Source: an uncultured Lachnospiraceae bacterium (lineage in GTDB: Bacteria; Bacillota; Clostridia; Lachnospirales; Lachnospiraceae). From it: a DNA stretch of 64,000 bases. The stretch covers positions 62,001-126,000 of the forward strand of contig CAUEYX010000002.1 in assembly GCA_959022495.1 (NCBI GenBank), in the 5' to 3' direction. Made by a program: the position numbers and the translations under genes. Positions 51,383 through 61,423 of this stretch are shown piece by piece (position 1 is the stretch's first letter; each line of letters opens with the position of its first letter). The notes beneath the pieces are model-generated. The model worked only from the letters and a program-made list of their open reading frames with translations, was not told the origin of the DNA and searched no databases.

Positions 51383-52630
51383 TCATTCAGCAGAAAAATC
51401 AGCTCTGTCATCTCCTCCGGCGGCGTGCAGACCTGCCGTATGTCCGCTGGCCCATGCCCACTGCAGATTATATCCGCCGCACATCCCGTCCACATCCAGG
51501 ATCTCCCCTGCAAAGTAAAGCCCGTGCACATAGCGGGATTCCAGCGTCTTTTCGTCCACTTCTGAAGTGTCGATCCCTCCACAGCAGACCTGAGCCTGCT
51601 CATAGGAGTTGGCCTCCGCCACCGGGACACGGAAATTTTTCATCTGCTCTGCCAGACGGCGGATCTCCGCCTCTGTCAATTCTCCCGCTTTCTTATCTCT
51701 TGGGATGACGCACCGCTTGATGAGCAGATCTGAAAGCTTCTTGTGAAGCAGGCCGATCAGGAACATATCAGCCGGTTTCTCCGGCCGCATCCCGGCCCTG
51801 GCATTTAAGAATGCCTCGGTCTGTGCCCCTGTAAAATCCGGCAGAAAATCCAGCACCGCGTCCGCCGGTTTCTTTTCATACAGGAGCTGGGAAACATAGC
51901 GGCTCACCTGAAATACCGGTATCCCGGAGATCCCATAATTTGTAAGCTGGATCTCCCCGGTATCTTTCGCAATGCATGTCCCTTCCGTCCAGACAGAAAC
52001 GGTCCCATGGACCCGCACGCCAGCGATGGATTTGAAGAAATCTCCTCTGCACCGCAGCTGCACCAGCGCGGGAAGAACCGGGATCAGTCTGTGACCCAGA
52101 CGCTTCGCAAGATCATATCCTGACCCGTCCGATCCCGTAACGGGGGCTGCCTTTGACCCGGTACACAGGATCACCCGGTCCGCGCGCACGGTTTCTTTGT
52201 CCGTGTACAGGGCGAATCCTCTCTTCCTGGGGCGGATCTCACGGACATGAATGTCTGTACGGATATCCACGCACAGACGTTTCAGCTCCATCCGGAACGC
52301 ATCCAGCACAGCGGATGCCTGGTCAGAATTGGGATATATATATCCGTTTCGGTTCTTGGAATATACGCCCAGCTGGAGAAAAAACGAGATCGCCGACTTG
52401 GCGTCAAACTGTTCGATAATCCCCCATGGAAACAGAGGGTTCTCTGAATGATAGCACAGCGGTTCCTGGTGTGTGTTTGTAAAGTTGCATCTTCCGTTCC
52501 CGGTTGACAAGATCTTCCTGCCGATGCGGTCCTTATGCTCCAGAAGGATCACCCTGGCTCCTTCCGCGGCCGCTGTCACAGCGGCCATCATTCCCGCCGC
52601 GCCGCCTCCGATCACTGCGACTGTTCTCAT
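51383..52630 (-). CDS. BaiN/RdsA family NAD(P)/FAD-dependent oxidoreductase (HI0933-like)
   Basis: 415 residues. FAD-binding start VAVIGGGAAGMMAAVTAA and the family signature HKDRIGRKILSTGNGRCNFTN; the C-terminal LDVDGMCGGYNLQWAWASG closes the flavin site. BaiN of Clostridium scindens reduces bile-acid intermediates, but most homologues are not tied to bile acids, and nothing from a bai operon is here, so only the family is claimed. Last gene of the mut-mia run. Confidence 0.88.
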   Translation of the reverse strand: MRTVAVIGGGAAGMMAAVTAAAEGARVILLEHKDRIGRKILSTGNGRCNFTNTHQEPLCYHSENPLFPWGIIEQFDAKSAISFFLQLGVYSKNRNGYIYPNSDQASAVLDAFRMELKRLCVDIRTDIHVREIRPRKRGFALYTDKETVRADRVILCTGSKAAPVTGSDGSGYDLAKRLGHRLIPVLPALVQLRCRGDFFKSIAGVRVHGTVSVWTEGTCIAKDTGEIQLTNYGISGIPVFQVSRYVSQLLYEKKPADAVLDFLPDFTGAQTEAFLNARAGMRPEKPADMFLIGLLHKKLSDLLIKRCVIPRDKKAGELTEAEIRRLAEQMKNFRVPVAEANSYEQAQVCCGGIDTSEVDEKTLESRYVHGLYFAGEILDVDGMCGGYNLQWAWASGHTAGLHAAGGDDRADFSAE

Positions 52631-52643
52631 AGCGTTCCTCCTT

Positions 52644-53954
52644 TTACAAAAGCGCGCGTATCCGCTCAGCAGGGATCACTCCCGCATCAACCATGCTCTG
52701 AAGAGATTTTAAAATCCCCAGTTTTGCGTGGGTCCATGTAAGCCCCCCTTGAAAATACACTGCGTATGGCGGCTTAATCGGCCCGTCCGCGGAGAGCTCG
52801 ATGGAGGAGCCCTGGACAAATGCTCCCGCAGCCATGATCACGTCGCTGTCATACCCCGGCATCGCCCAGGGCTCAGGTGATACGTAACTGTCCACGGGCG
52901 CTGCCGCCTGGATTCCTCGGCAGAACGCGATAACCCCCTCGGCAGAGCCCAGGGTTACAGCCTGGATGATATCGTGGCGGGACTCACTCCCTCCGGGTAC
53001 AACCGGATAACCAAGCTTTTCATAAATATTGGCCGCGAACACCGCGCCTTTAAGCGCGCCGCACACCACGGACGGCGCCAGAAAAAAGCCCTGGTAAAAA
53101 GACTGCATCACGCCGAGCGAAGCGCCCACTTCCCTGCCCAGCCCCGGAGAGGTCAGACGGTAAGCACAGTTCTCGATCAGCGCTTCCCTGCCCGCGATAT
53201 ATCCTCCGATGGGGGCAAGCCCCCCTCCCGGATTCTTAATCAGTGATCCCACGACCAGATCCGCGCCCACATCACTTGGCTCGATCCGCTCTACAAACTC
53301 TCCATAGCAGTTATCCACCATACAGATTATATCCGGCCGTCTTTCCTTGATAAACGCGATCAGCTCCCCGATCTTCTCCACCGAATAACTGGGGCGCGTC
53401 TGGTAGCCTTTGGACCGCTGAATGGTCACAAGTTTTGTCTTCTCGGTTAATGCCGCCTCAATGGCCGGATAGTCAAAATAGCCGTCGTCCAGAAGGTCCA
53501 CCTGGCGGTAGCTCACCCCGTATTCCGCCAGGGACCCTTTGGAGGGACGGATGCCGATGACTTCTTCCAAAGTGTCATATGGTTTCCCCGCCGGGGAGAG
53601 GAGTTCATCCCCCGGACGCAGATTCGCCGAGAGAGCCAGGGCCAGAGCGTGTGTGCCGCAGGTGATCTGAGGGCGCACCAGCGCTGCCTCTGTATGAAAT
53701 ACAGACGCATATACCTCTTCCAGCGTATCTCTTCCCTGATCGTTATATCCATATCCGCTCGCGTAGTTAAAACACCCTTCGTTCACCCGGTTCTCCTGCA
53801 TCGCGCGGAGGACCTTGAGCTGGTTATATTCAGCGGTCTTGTCAAACTCCCGGAAGCGTACCTCCAGGCATTCTTCTGTCTTCTGCCCGTATTCCCAGAC
53901 TTCCCCGGAGATTCCGAGCTGCCGGTACATGTACTGTGATTCTGTATGATTCAT
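52644..53954 (-). CDS. Methionine gamma-lyase family (YnbB / aluminium-resistance) PLP protein
   Basis: 436 residues. Fold-type I PLP enzyme: TIQRSKGYQTRPS carries the Schiff-base Lys, and FNYASGYGYNDQGRD, LVRPQITCGTHALALAL and MVDNCYGEFVE are family motifs. The name aluminium-resistance protein is historical; no reaction is proven. It overlaps the miaA stop (ATGA). In Bacillus hfq lies close to this pair; here miaA and this gene touch without it. Confidence 0.9.
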   Translation of the reverse strand: MNHTESQYMYRQLGISGEVWEYGQKTEECLEVRFREFDKTAEYNQLKVLRAMQENRVNEGCFNYASGYGYNDQGRDTLEEVYASVFHTEAALVRPQITCGTHALALALSANLRPGDELLSPAGKPYDTLEEVIGIRPSKGSLAEYGVSYRQVDLLDDGYFDYPAIEAALTEKTKLVTIQRSKGYQTRPSYSVEKIGELIAFIKERRPDIICMVDNCYGEFVERIEPSDVGADLVVGSLIKNPGGGLAPIGGYIAGREALIENCAYRLTSPGLGREVGASLGVMQSFYQGFFLAPSVVCGALKGAVFAANIYEKLGYPVVPGGSESRHDIIQAVTLGSAEGVIAFCRGIQAAAPVDSYVSPEPWAMPGYDSDVIMAAGAFVQGSSIELSADGPIKPPYAVYFQGGLTWTHAKLGILKSLQSMVDAGVIPAERIRALL

Positions 53955-54898
53955 TCGATTATCCCTCTGTTCTTTAATTCTTTTAACATAAAATCCACCA
54001 AAACGCCGTCCTCCTGCCCAATGACAGACCGATCGACCCAGGTCACATCCCGCTCTCTCTTAAACCAGGTCAGCTGGCGTTTCGCAAAATGCCTTGTATC
54101 CCTTTTTAAGATCCGTACTGCCTCGTCAAGCGGATACTCTCCCTCCAGGCAGGCATACAGTTCTTTGTATCCCAGACCCTGCATTGCCGTGGACTCTCTG
54201 GGGACCCCCCGCGCCTTTAAAGACCGCACCTCTTCAAGAAGTCCCTCCTCCATCATCAGATCCACCCTCCGGTCAATCCGCTCATACAGCCGGCTCCTGT
54301 CATCCGTCAGGACAAAATATGCATAATTGTAGGGGGACTCCTTTGCCCGTTCCTTTTCATTGTGTTCTGAGATTCTTCCCCCGGTCTGCCGGTGGAACTC
54401 CAGCGCGCGGATCATCCGCTTAATATTATTGGGATGGATCTGGGCGGCAGCCTGGGGATCGGCTTTTTCAAGCATCGCGTGAAGACACTCCCCGCCCTTC
54501 TCTTCTGCCAGGTTCTCCAGTTCCTTTCTGTAAGAAGTATCCCTGTCATTTTCTGTGAAATCAATGTCATAGAGAAGTGCCTGGATATAAAATCCGGTCC
54601 CGCCGGTCACGAGTGGAATCTTCCCCTTCGCGCAGATCTCTTTCACCGCCTCTCTGGCCATCTGCTGGAAACGGAACACATTAAACTCCTCTTCCGGTTC
54701 CAGCACATCCAGCAGATAATGAGGAATCCCTTTCCTTTCTTCCGGCCGGATCTTTGCCGAACCAATGTCCATATGGCGGTACACCTGCATGGAGTCCGCG
54801 GAGATGATCTCCGCCCCGGCCGCCTCCGCCAGACGGATGGATGCGGCCGTCTTTCCGACAGCAGTCGGACCTGCAAGTATAATCAATGGTTTTTTCAT
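53951..54898 (-). CDS. miaA: tRNA dimethylallyltransferase MiaA
   Basis: 315 residues from the ATG at 54898, after GGGGAT; the frame extends upstream without a credible start. P-loop ILAGPTAVGKTAAS (8-20), SADSMQVYRHMDIGSAK, VTGGTGFYIQALLYDIDF and KRDTRHFAKRQLTWFKRE are diagnostic. It prenylates A37 of UNN-reading tRNAs. 20 bp after mutL. Confidence 0.96.
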   Translation of the reverse strand: MKKPLIILAGPTAVGKTAASIRLAEAAGAEIISADSMQVYRHMDIGSAKIRPEERKGIPHYLLDVLEPEEEFNVFRFQQMAREAVKEICAKGKIPLVTGGTGFYIQALLYDIDFTENDRDTSYRKELENLAEEKGGECLHAMLEKADPQAAAQIHPNNIKRMIRALEFHRQTGGRISEHNEKERAKESPYNYAYFVLTDDRSRLYERIDRRVDLMMEEGLLEEVRSLKARGVPRESTAMQGLGYKELYACLEGEYPLDEAVRILKRDTRHFAKRQLTWFKRERDVTWVDRSVIGQEDGVLVDFMLKELKNRGIIE

Positions 54899-54918
54899 TC
54901 TGTGATCCCCTTGTTTGT

Positions 54919-57015
54919 CTACACAATTCTTTTGAATTTCTTTTCCAGTTCCCGTTTTGACATTGCAATAATCGTCGGTCTTCCATGGGGGCAGTGATAG
55001 GGATTGTCCAGCGTCAAAAGCTCCCCGATCAGCGCGTCCACTTCCTGGGCAGAGAGCCGGCTGTTCCCCTTGACCGCGGCTTTGCACGACATGGAAGCCA
55101 CCTTTTCATCGATCAGCTCCGGCGTCATAGACGTATTGAGCCCGTCCGCCAGGTCATCGATCATCTCCATCAGAAGTTCCTTTTTCGCAATGCCGAAAAG
55201 ATTGTCCGGCACTGCCCGCACGGCATACTCTTCCGGCCCGAACAGCTCAATCTCAAATCCAATTCTGGTAAAACGGTCCATATGCTCTTCCAAAAGCCCC
55301 GCCTCCTGCATGGAAAGTGTAAGAATTATAGGCGGGCTCAGATACTGGGAAGTAAACGCTCTCTCCTTCATTCCCTTGAGTATGCGCTCATAAAGCACCC
55401 TCTCATGCGCCGCGTGCTGGTCAATGATATACAGACTGTCCTGGAACTGGACCAGCCAGTATGTGTCAAACACCTGTCCGATCAGTTTGTACTCGGCACG
55501 CGCATCCCGTTTCAGGAAATTTTCTTCAAAAAGGTCCAGTTGCTGCGGCTTTTCCCCGTTTCCGTATTTTACGGTCTCCCGGATACGGTCCGCCTGCTGT
55601 TCTCCTCGGTAGATTCCGCTGCGGTCGGATACTTCCGCGGAAGACATCCGCTTATGGTACGCCGTGACCCTCTCCTTCATCTTCCGGATAAAATATTCCT
55701 CATCCCGTGCCTCATCCTGGGTTTTGCCGTCCGCTGACGCCGCGGCATCGTATCTCTGATCCGGCTGCGGTGTGGGCGATGCCGCAGCCGCAGGTACCGA
55801 AATCGTGGTGGATACGGGCGGCACAGCCGATGCTGGCGGCGTGGATGGTGCCGCCGATGCTGACAGCATGGGGGATGCGGGCGATGCCGCCTGTGCAGGC
55901 ACATGGATTTGTCCGCCCTCTTCATTCCCGGCCTTTCTCGGCTTCAGCAGGAAGGGACTTTCTTTCTTTGCTGCGGGCGCTTTCTGTCCGGACGCCGGTT
56001 CCGGCACTTCCGCCCTCTGTATGAGTTCCGGCTCCAGCAGTCTGCGGTGGACGCCCTCAAAAACCGTATTATACACATCCTGCTGTCTCTGGAAGCGAAG
56101 CTCCATCTTGGTCGGATGGACATTGACGTCAATAATTTCCCCATCTACATGGAAATGCAGGACCGCAAAGGGAAATTTATGCTGCATCGTAAAGTCTTTA
56201 TAAGCATCCTCCAGTGATTTCGAGATCATAGGGCTTTTGATATATCTCCCATTCACAAAAAAGTTTTCGAAATTCCGGTTCCCTCTGGTGATCACCGGTT
56301 TTCCCAGATACCCGGTGATCCTAAGACCGTTTTTCTCATAATCAATATTCAGAAGGTTTGCCGCAACATCCCTCCCATATACATGATAGATCACATCTTT
56401 CAGTTTCCCGCTCCCCGAGGTTCGCAGCTTCTCCTGGTTATTGCTCTTAAATGTAAATGCCACCTCCGGGTGGGAGAGTGCCAGGCGCATGAGCAGATCC
56501 TGGACATGCCCTGCCTCTGTTATGGGCGTCTTCAGGAACTTCCGCCTTGCGGGCACATTATAAAAAAGATGATGCACAAGGAAAGTGGTTCCGTTTGGCG
56601 CGCCCGTCTCGTCGAAGGATACCTCTTTTCCTCCTTCAATCACATATTTCGTCCCGAATTCGGATTCCGCTGTCTTCGTAATCAGCTCCGTGCGCGTGAC
56701 TGCGGCGATGCTGGAGAGCGCTTCTCCCCGAAACCCAAGAGACTGAATGTGCGTCAAATCCTCCACGCTGCGGATTTTGCTTGTCGAATGGCGGAGGAAG
56801 GCGCTTCTAACTTCCTCATGGCTGATCCCGCATCCGTTGTCCATGACACGGATAAAATCAATTCCCCCGTCGCGGATTTCCACGGTCACAGCGTCCGCCC
56901 CCGCATCGATGGCGTTCTCTACCAGCTCTTTTACGATGGAAGCGGGCCGTTCGATCACCTCGCCGGCCGCGATCTTATCGATTGTCACCTGATCTAATAC
57001 CTGAATATGAGGCAT
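54919..57015 (-). CDS. mutL: DNA mismatch repair protein MutL (endonuclease type)
   Basis: 698 residues from the ATG at 57015 behind AAAGGAG. GHKL ATPase: IVKELVENAIDAGAD, DNGCGI and GFRGEALSSIAAV. A linker (about 375-450) is very rich in Ala, Pro and Ser. C-terminal nuclease motifs are complete: DQHAAHERVLYERI, CKAAVKG and CPHGRP. Thus MutL itself nicks the strand, as expected in bacteria without MutH. Starts 56 bp after mutS. Confidence 0.96.
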   Translation of the reverse strand: MPHIQVLDQVTIDKIAAGEVIERPASIVKELVENAIDAGADAVTVEIRDGGIDFIRVMDNGCGISHEEVRSAFLRHSTSKIRSVEDLTHIQSLGFRGEALSSIAAVTRTELITKTAESEFGTKYVIEGGKEVSFDETGAPNGTTFLVHHLFYNVPARRKFLKTPITEAGHVQDLLMRLALSHPEVAFTFKSNNQEKLRTSGSGKLKDVIYHVYGRDVAANLLNIDYEKNGLRITGYLGKPVITRGNRNFENFFVNGRYIKSPMISKSLEDAYKDFTMQHKFPFAVLHFHVDGEIIDVNVHPTKMELRFQRQQDVYNTVFEGVHRRLLEPELIQRAEVPEPASGQKAPAAKKESPFLLKPRKAGNEEGGQIHVPAQAASPASPMLSASAAPSTPPASAVPPVSTTISVPAAAASPTPQPDQRYDAAASADGKTQDEARDEEYFIRKMKERVTAYHKRMSSAEVSDRSGIYRGEQQADRIRETVKYGNGEKPQQLDLFEENFLKRDARAEYKLIGQVFDTYWLVQFQDSLYIIDQHAAHERVLYERILKGMKERAFTSQYLSPPIILTLSMQEAGLLEEHMDRFTRIGFEIELFGPEEYAVRAVPDNLFGIAKKELLMEMIDDLADGLNTSMTPELIDEKVASMSCKAAVKGNSRLSAQEVDALIGELLTLDNPYHCPHGRPTIIAMSKRELEKKFKRIV

Positions 57016-57071
57016 GTCTTTCTCCTTTACTAACGATATGTTACGGCCCTGCGCTGCCGCCGTACTTCTTC

Positions 57072-59741
57072 CTAAACCTGCCGCGTTTGCTGCCATCTGT
57101 TTTTCAGCTTATTCTGAAGCCGGTATATGGTATTGAGCGCGTCAATGGGCGTCATGTTTCCTACGTCAAGGCCCTTCAGCTCCTCAAGGACATCGTCATC
57201 TTTGACCGTGTCAAAAAGCGACATCTGCGCGATATCCACCTCGTCGTATTTCTTCACCCTGGGCCGCTTCTTTTCAGCCCGCTCCCGCACAGCGATCTCG
57301 CTGACTTTTGCAGTGACGTCCTCGTCGCTTAACTCTTCTACGATCTCTTTTGCCCGGTCAATGACTATATCCGGTACACCCGCCAGTTTCGCCACCTGGA
57401 TGCCGTAGCTCTTATCTGCCCCGCCTTTTACAATTTTGCGCAGAAATACAATGTCATCCCCTTTTTCCTTCACTGCGATGCAGTAGTTGTTGACATTGCT
57501 GATCTTGCCCTCCAGTTCCGTCAGCTCATGATAATGAGTGGCAAAGAGCGTTTTCGCCCCCAGAAGGCGGCTGTCGCTGATATACTCCACCACGGCCCAG
57601 GCAATGGAAAGCCCGTCGAAGGTACTTGTGCCCCTGCCGATCTCATCCAGGATAAGCAGGCTCTTTGACGTGGCATTCCGAAGGATATTCGCCACCTCTG
57701 TCATCTCTACCATAAAGGTGCTCTGGCCGGACGCAAGGTCGTCCGACGCGCCCACTCTTGTGAAAATCCGGTCTGACAATCCGATATTCGCGCTCTTGGC
57801 AGGCACAAAGGAACCGATCTGGGCCATGAGGGCAATCAGGGCTGTCTGCCTCATATAAGTGGATTTTCCTGCCATGTTAGGGCCTGTAATAATCGAGATC
57901 CTGTGCTTTTTATCGTCCAGGTATGTATCATTGGCAATAAACATATCATTGGGAATCATCCGCTCGACCACAGGGTGGCGTCCCTCTTTAATATCGATGA
58001 TCCCTTTTTCATTGATTTTGGGCCGTGTATAATGATTGCGCTCCGCCACTACAGCCAGTGACGCGAACGCGTCCAGCGCGGCAACCGCCTTTGCCGTCTT
58101 CTGAATCCGCTCAATCTCCCCGGCAATGGTATCCCTGACCTGGCTGTAAATCTCATATTCCAGGGCATAAAGTTTATCTTCCGCTCCCAGGATCATATCT
58201 TCCAGCTCTTTCAGCTCCGGAGTAATATAGCGCTCCGCGTTTGCCAGTGTCTGCTTGCGCGTATAATAATCCGGCACCATCTCTTTGTAGGAATTGGTCA
58301 CCTCCAGATAGTAGCCGAATACCTTGTTATATTTAATGCGGAGATTCTTAATCCCAGTCTTTTCCCGCTCGTCACTCTCCAGCTTTGCCAGCCATTCTTT
58401 GCCGTCCGATTTGGCGCGGCGCAGCTTGTCTACTTCCTCATTGTATCCGTCCCGGATGATATTTCCTTCCTTCATGGCAATAGGCGGATCTTCACGGACC
58501 GCCTCTTTCACCAGGGTGCAGAGGTCCTCCAGGGCGTCCATGTCATCATGGATGTTCTTCAGTAATTCAGACTGCATTTCCTCCAGAATATAACGGATAT
58601 GGGGGAGCATCTCAAGGGAACTTCTGAACGCGGTCAGGTCACGGGGATTCGCGGTCCCGTAGGCGATCCTTGTAATCAGCCGTTCCAGGTCATAGACCGG
58701 GGAGAGGTATTCCCGGATCTCCTCCCGGGAAATTTCTCCTTCCTTGAGCTCGGATACCGCGTCCAGGCGCATTTCGATTTCCTTCTTATCTATGAGGGGC
58801 TGCTCTACATATTTTCGCAGAGTCCTTGCGCCCATAGCGGTCTTCGTCTTATCCAGCACCCAGAGAAGCGATCCTCTCTTCTGCTTCTCCCGCAGGGTCT
58901 CGCACAGCTCCAGATTGCGTCTTGTGGAACTGTCCAGCATCATGTACCTGCCCGCCGCGTACGGCGTGATATGGGTCAGGTTTGACAGCGTATTCTTCTG
59001 TGTCTCGAGGAGATACTGCAGCAGGGCTCCCGCGCTGATAATCCCGCAGTCATAGTCCGCAAGCCCGAGTCCGGCAAAGGATGTCACCTTGAAGTGCTCC
59101 AGCAGCTTCTGCCTGCACACCGCGTCGTCAAAATACCAGGAATCCAATGAGTAGATGGTAATGCCCAGCCGTTCTTTCATGCCGTCCAGATCCATGCCGC
59201 TCATGTAGAAAGCCTCATTGCAGATAATCTCGGACGGCGAAAAGCGGTAGATCTCATCCATCAGCTTCGCGCTGTCCGGAATCTCTGTCACAAAATAATC
59301 ACCGGTTGTAATATCCGATACAGACACACCATAGCGGTCCGCGATATAGACGATACACATGATATAATTATTCCGCGTCTCATCCAGCGCCTGGGTGTCC
59401 AGATTCGTCCCGGGGGTCACGATGCGTACCACATCGCGCTTTACAATCCCCTTGGCTGTTTTGGGGTCCTCAAGCTGTTCACAGATCGCCACCTTGTATC
59501 CCTTAGATACCAGCTTATTCAGATAGCTTTCCACAGCATGATAAGGGACACCGCACATGGGTGCCCGCTCCTCCTGCCCGCAGTTCTTCCCGGTCAGCGT
59601 GATCTCCAGCTCTCTTGACGCTGTCAGCGCGTCATCGAAGAACATTTCATAGAAATCTCCCAATCTATAAAATAAAATGCAGTCCGGATACTGAGATTTG
59701 GTCTCCATGTACTGCTTCATCATTGGTGTTAATTCTGCCAC
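57072..59741 (-). CDS. mutS: DNA mismatch repair protein MutS
   Basis: 889 residues. GTG start with AAGGAG seven bases upstream. Mismatch-binding FYRLGDFYEMFFDDA (Phe-x-Glu), ATPase Walker A TGPNMAGKSTYMRQ near residue 618, Walker B LLILDEIGRGTSTFDGLSI and a helix-turn-helix C-terminus. Binds mismatches and recruits MutL. First gene of the minus-strand mut operon. Confidence 0.97.
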   Translation of the reverse strand: MAELTPMMKQYMETKSQYPDCILFYRLGDFYEMFFDDALTASRELEITLTGKNCGQEERAPMCGVPYHAVESYLNKLVSKGYKVAICEQLEDPKTAKGIVKRDVVRIVTPGTNLDTQALDETRNNYIMCIVYIADRYGVSVSDITTGDYFVTEIPDSAKLMDEIYRFSPSEIICNEAFYMSGMDLDGMKERLGITIYSLDSWYFDDAVCRQKLLEHFKVTSFAGLGLADYDCGIISAGALLQYLLETQKNTLSNLTHITPYAAGRYMMLDSSTRRNLELCETLREKQKRGSLLWVLDKTKTAMGARTLRKYVEQPLIDKKEIEMRLDAVSELKEGEISREEIREYLSPVYDLERLITRIAYGTANPRDLTAFRSSLEMLPHIRYILEEMQSELLKNIHDDMDALEDLCTLVKEAVREDPPIAMKEGNIIRDGYNEEVDKLRRAKSDGKEWLAKLESDEREKTGIKNLRIKYNKVFGYYLEVTNSYKEMVPDYYTRKQTLANAERYITPELKELEDMILGAEDKLYALEYEIYSQVRDTIAGEIERIQKTAKAVAALDAFASLAVVAERNHYTRPKINEKGIIDIKEGRHPVVERMIPNDMFIANDTYLDDKKHRISIITGPNMAGKSTYMRQTALIALMAQIGSFVPAKSANIGLSDRIFTRVGASDDLASGQSTFMVEMTEVANILRNATSKSLLILDEIGRGTSTFDGLSIAWAVVEYISDSRLLGAKTLFATHYHELTELEGKISNVNNYCIAVKEKGDDIVFLRKIVKGGADKSYGIQVAKLAGVPDIVIDRAKEIVEELSDEDVTAKVSEIAVRERAEKKRPRVKKYDEVDIAQMSLFDTVKDDDVLEELKGLDVGNMTPIDALNTIYRLQNKLKNRWQQTRQV

Positions 59742-59832
59742 GTTATTACTCCTTTTCTGTCATACGGATGGCGGCAGGCATCCCGCCCATGCCGCGCAAA
59801 GTTAAAACACAGTTAAAAAATTCTGCGGATGT

Positions 59833-59861
59833 ATTATAGCATTTTTGAGAAATCTGTTCAA
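59833..59861 (-). promoter_or_regulatory. Promoter of the mutS-mutL-miaA operon
   Basis: Minus strand TTGAAC (59861-59856), 17 bp, TATAAT (59838-59833), about 90 bp upstream of the GTG. For the divergent CPBP gene an extended -10 (TGG-TACACT, 59931-59939) is a weaker candidate. Confidence 0.78.
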
Positions 59862-59970
59862 CCGTAGAAGCTGTGCGAAAACCCGCGGAAAATCTCCCCG
59901 AAGTTAGGAGTGGTTTTTTCAGAAAATCCATGGTACACTGTTCCCATACTATGTGCAGGAGGATAAAGAA

Positions 59971-60957
59971 ATGTTTCATTTCCCGGACTTTCCGCCTCAT
60001 ATGAAACAGGCGGCAGACAGTAAGAAAGGCCAGAACTGGTTTATTGAATTATTGATATTTTTTCTCGTATACCTTATTACATCCATGGCAATGAGTTTCG
60101 TCCTCATCGTGGGGGCAGTGATCGTAGTTCTTCGGGACAGCAGCATCATGCGGCAGTTTGCCGCCGGCGGAGATATCCGGCAGGCGGAAGCTCTGATATA
60201 CGGGATTTTGGACTCTGATCCCCTTATGCTGATCATGCTGTTTTCCAATGCGGCAATGATCTTTCTAACCATCCTCTTCTGTGTGCTCTTTCAGAAACGG
60301 ACAGCGGCGTCCATGGGATTCGTGCGCAGGAAAGCAGGGCTTCACTATCTTGCGGGAGCCGGGGCCGGGCTGCTTTTATTCGGTGCGGCAGTTCTGATCA
60401 ATGTACTGACCGGCTCCATGACCATTGAGGGAATCTCAGCGGGATTTTCCCCGCTCTTTTTCCTGCTCTTCCTCCTTGGATTCGGCATCCAGGGCATGGC
60501 CGAAGAAGTGCTCTGCCGCGGGTATTTCATGGTATCCGTTGGAAGGCGGTACCCTGCCGCGGCGGCAGTCTTTTTGAACTCCATCGTCTTTTCCCTGCTC
60601 CATATCTTCAACCCGGGTGTATCCATCCTGGCAGTCATCAATATCCTTCTGGTCGGCATCGTTCTCTCCCTCTATTTCCTGAGGAGCGGCAATATATGGG
60701 GAGCGGGCGCCCTGCATTCTGTATGGAACTTTGTCCAGGGCAATGTTTTCGGGATGGAGGTCAGCGGGCTCAACCTGTCCTGCTCTCTGTTCTCCTCCTC
60801 CACTGATCCGGCCCGCTCCTTCTGGAACGGCGGTTCTTTCGGGGCGGAAGGCGGCTTCTCCGTGACCATTGTAATGATCCTGGCAATTCTGCTCCTTCTC
60901 TTTTGGAACAGGCGCCCGGTTCAGGCACCAAAGTCACAGGACATGGAAGTGGGGTAA
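59971..60957 (+). CDS. CPBP family intramembrane glutamic metalloprotease
   Basis: 328 residues from the ATG at 59971 behind AGGAGG; the ATG at 59953 precedes the Shine-Dalgarno. Eight or so TM helices with the CPBP motifs: E178-E179-x3-R183 in MAEEVLCRGYF and the His of LLHIFNPG (H211). Such proteases act on prenylated-like or bacteriocin substrates; the natural substrate is unknown. Its 3' end overlaps the 3' end of the opposing CmpB-type gene by 24 bp. Confidence 0.88.
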   Translation: MFHFPDFPPHMKQAADSKKGQNWFIELLIFFLVYLITSMAMSFVLIVGAVIVVLRDSSIMRQFAAGGDIRQAEALIYGILDSDPLMLIMLFSNAAMIFLTILFCVLFQKRTAASMGFVRRKAGLHYLAGAGAGLLLFGAAVLINVLTGSMTIEGISAGFSPLFFLLFLLGFGIQGMAEEVLCRGYFMVSVGRRYPAAAAVFLNSIVFSLLHIFNPGVSILAVINILLVGIVLSLYFLRSGNIWGAGALHSVWNFVQGNVFGMEVSGLNLSCSLFSSSTDPARSFWNGGSFGAEGGFSVTIVMILAILLLLFWNRRPVQAPKSQDMEVG

Positions 60958-61350
60958 TTTCTCTCCGTACAGGAAGTGGAGCAGATAACTGCTCAGAAAG
61001 ATGCCCAGCACACATAACCCGGAAAAAATAATCGCGAAGGGCAGACAGATCTGCCCCATCAGCTGAAAGGGCTGGTCCGTGTAATCCCATACCGCCCAGC
61101 CCATGATTTTGTTCACAATGATCCCGGTGATGAATTCGCAGGCCGTAACAAAAATCACACACCATCCCACCTGTTTCCACAGCGGGGCGTCCCACCCAGT
61201 CCACATCCCCTGCTGGGCAAAGAACACTAGGCAGATCCCGCCAAGAAGGAACATAGACCAGTGGGAAAATCCACGGAAGATCATTTCAAATGTATAGTAG
61301 AGGGTTCCCCCGAGAGTTCCCAAAAATAAGTATTCGCTCAGTCGTTTCAC
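60934..61350 (-). CDS. CmpB-type putative ABC transporter permease membrane protein (PF06541-like)
   Basis: 138 residues, GTG start, four TM helices. The family signature is the aromatic pattern YYTFEMIFRGFSHWSMFLLG and FVTACEFITGIIVNKIMGW. The PF06541 name calls it a permease, but no ATPase is nearby and function is unknown. It follows rarA by 73 bp and converges on the CPBP protease gene. Confidence 0.82.
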   Translation of the reverse strand: MKRLSEYLFLGTLGGTLYYTFEMIFRGFSHWSMFLLGGICLVFFAQQGMWTGWDAPLWKQVGWCVIFVTACEFITGIIVNKIMGWAVWDYTDQPFQLMGQICLPFAIIFSGLCVLGIFLSSYLLHFLYGEKLPHFHVL

Positions 61351-61423
61351 GATAAGTATCCTCTTTTAATCGTTTTACGAATAGTCTGAACCGTTTCCGC
61401 TTATTTTATGAATGGAAATGTCT

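Noticed and set aside
51383..52630. Bile-acid-modifying role for the BaiN-like protein
   Set aside because: The family is broad and no other bai genes are in the window.
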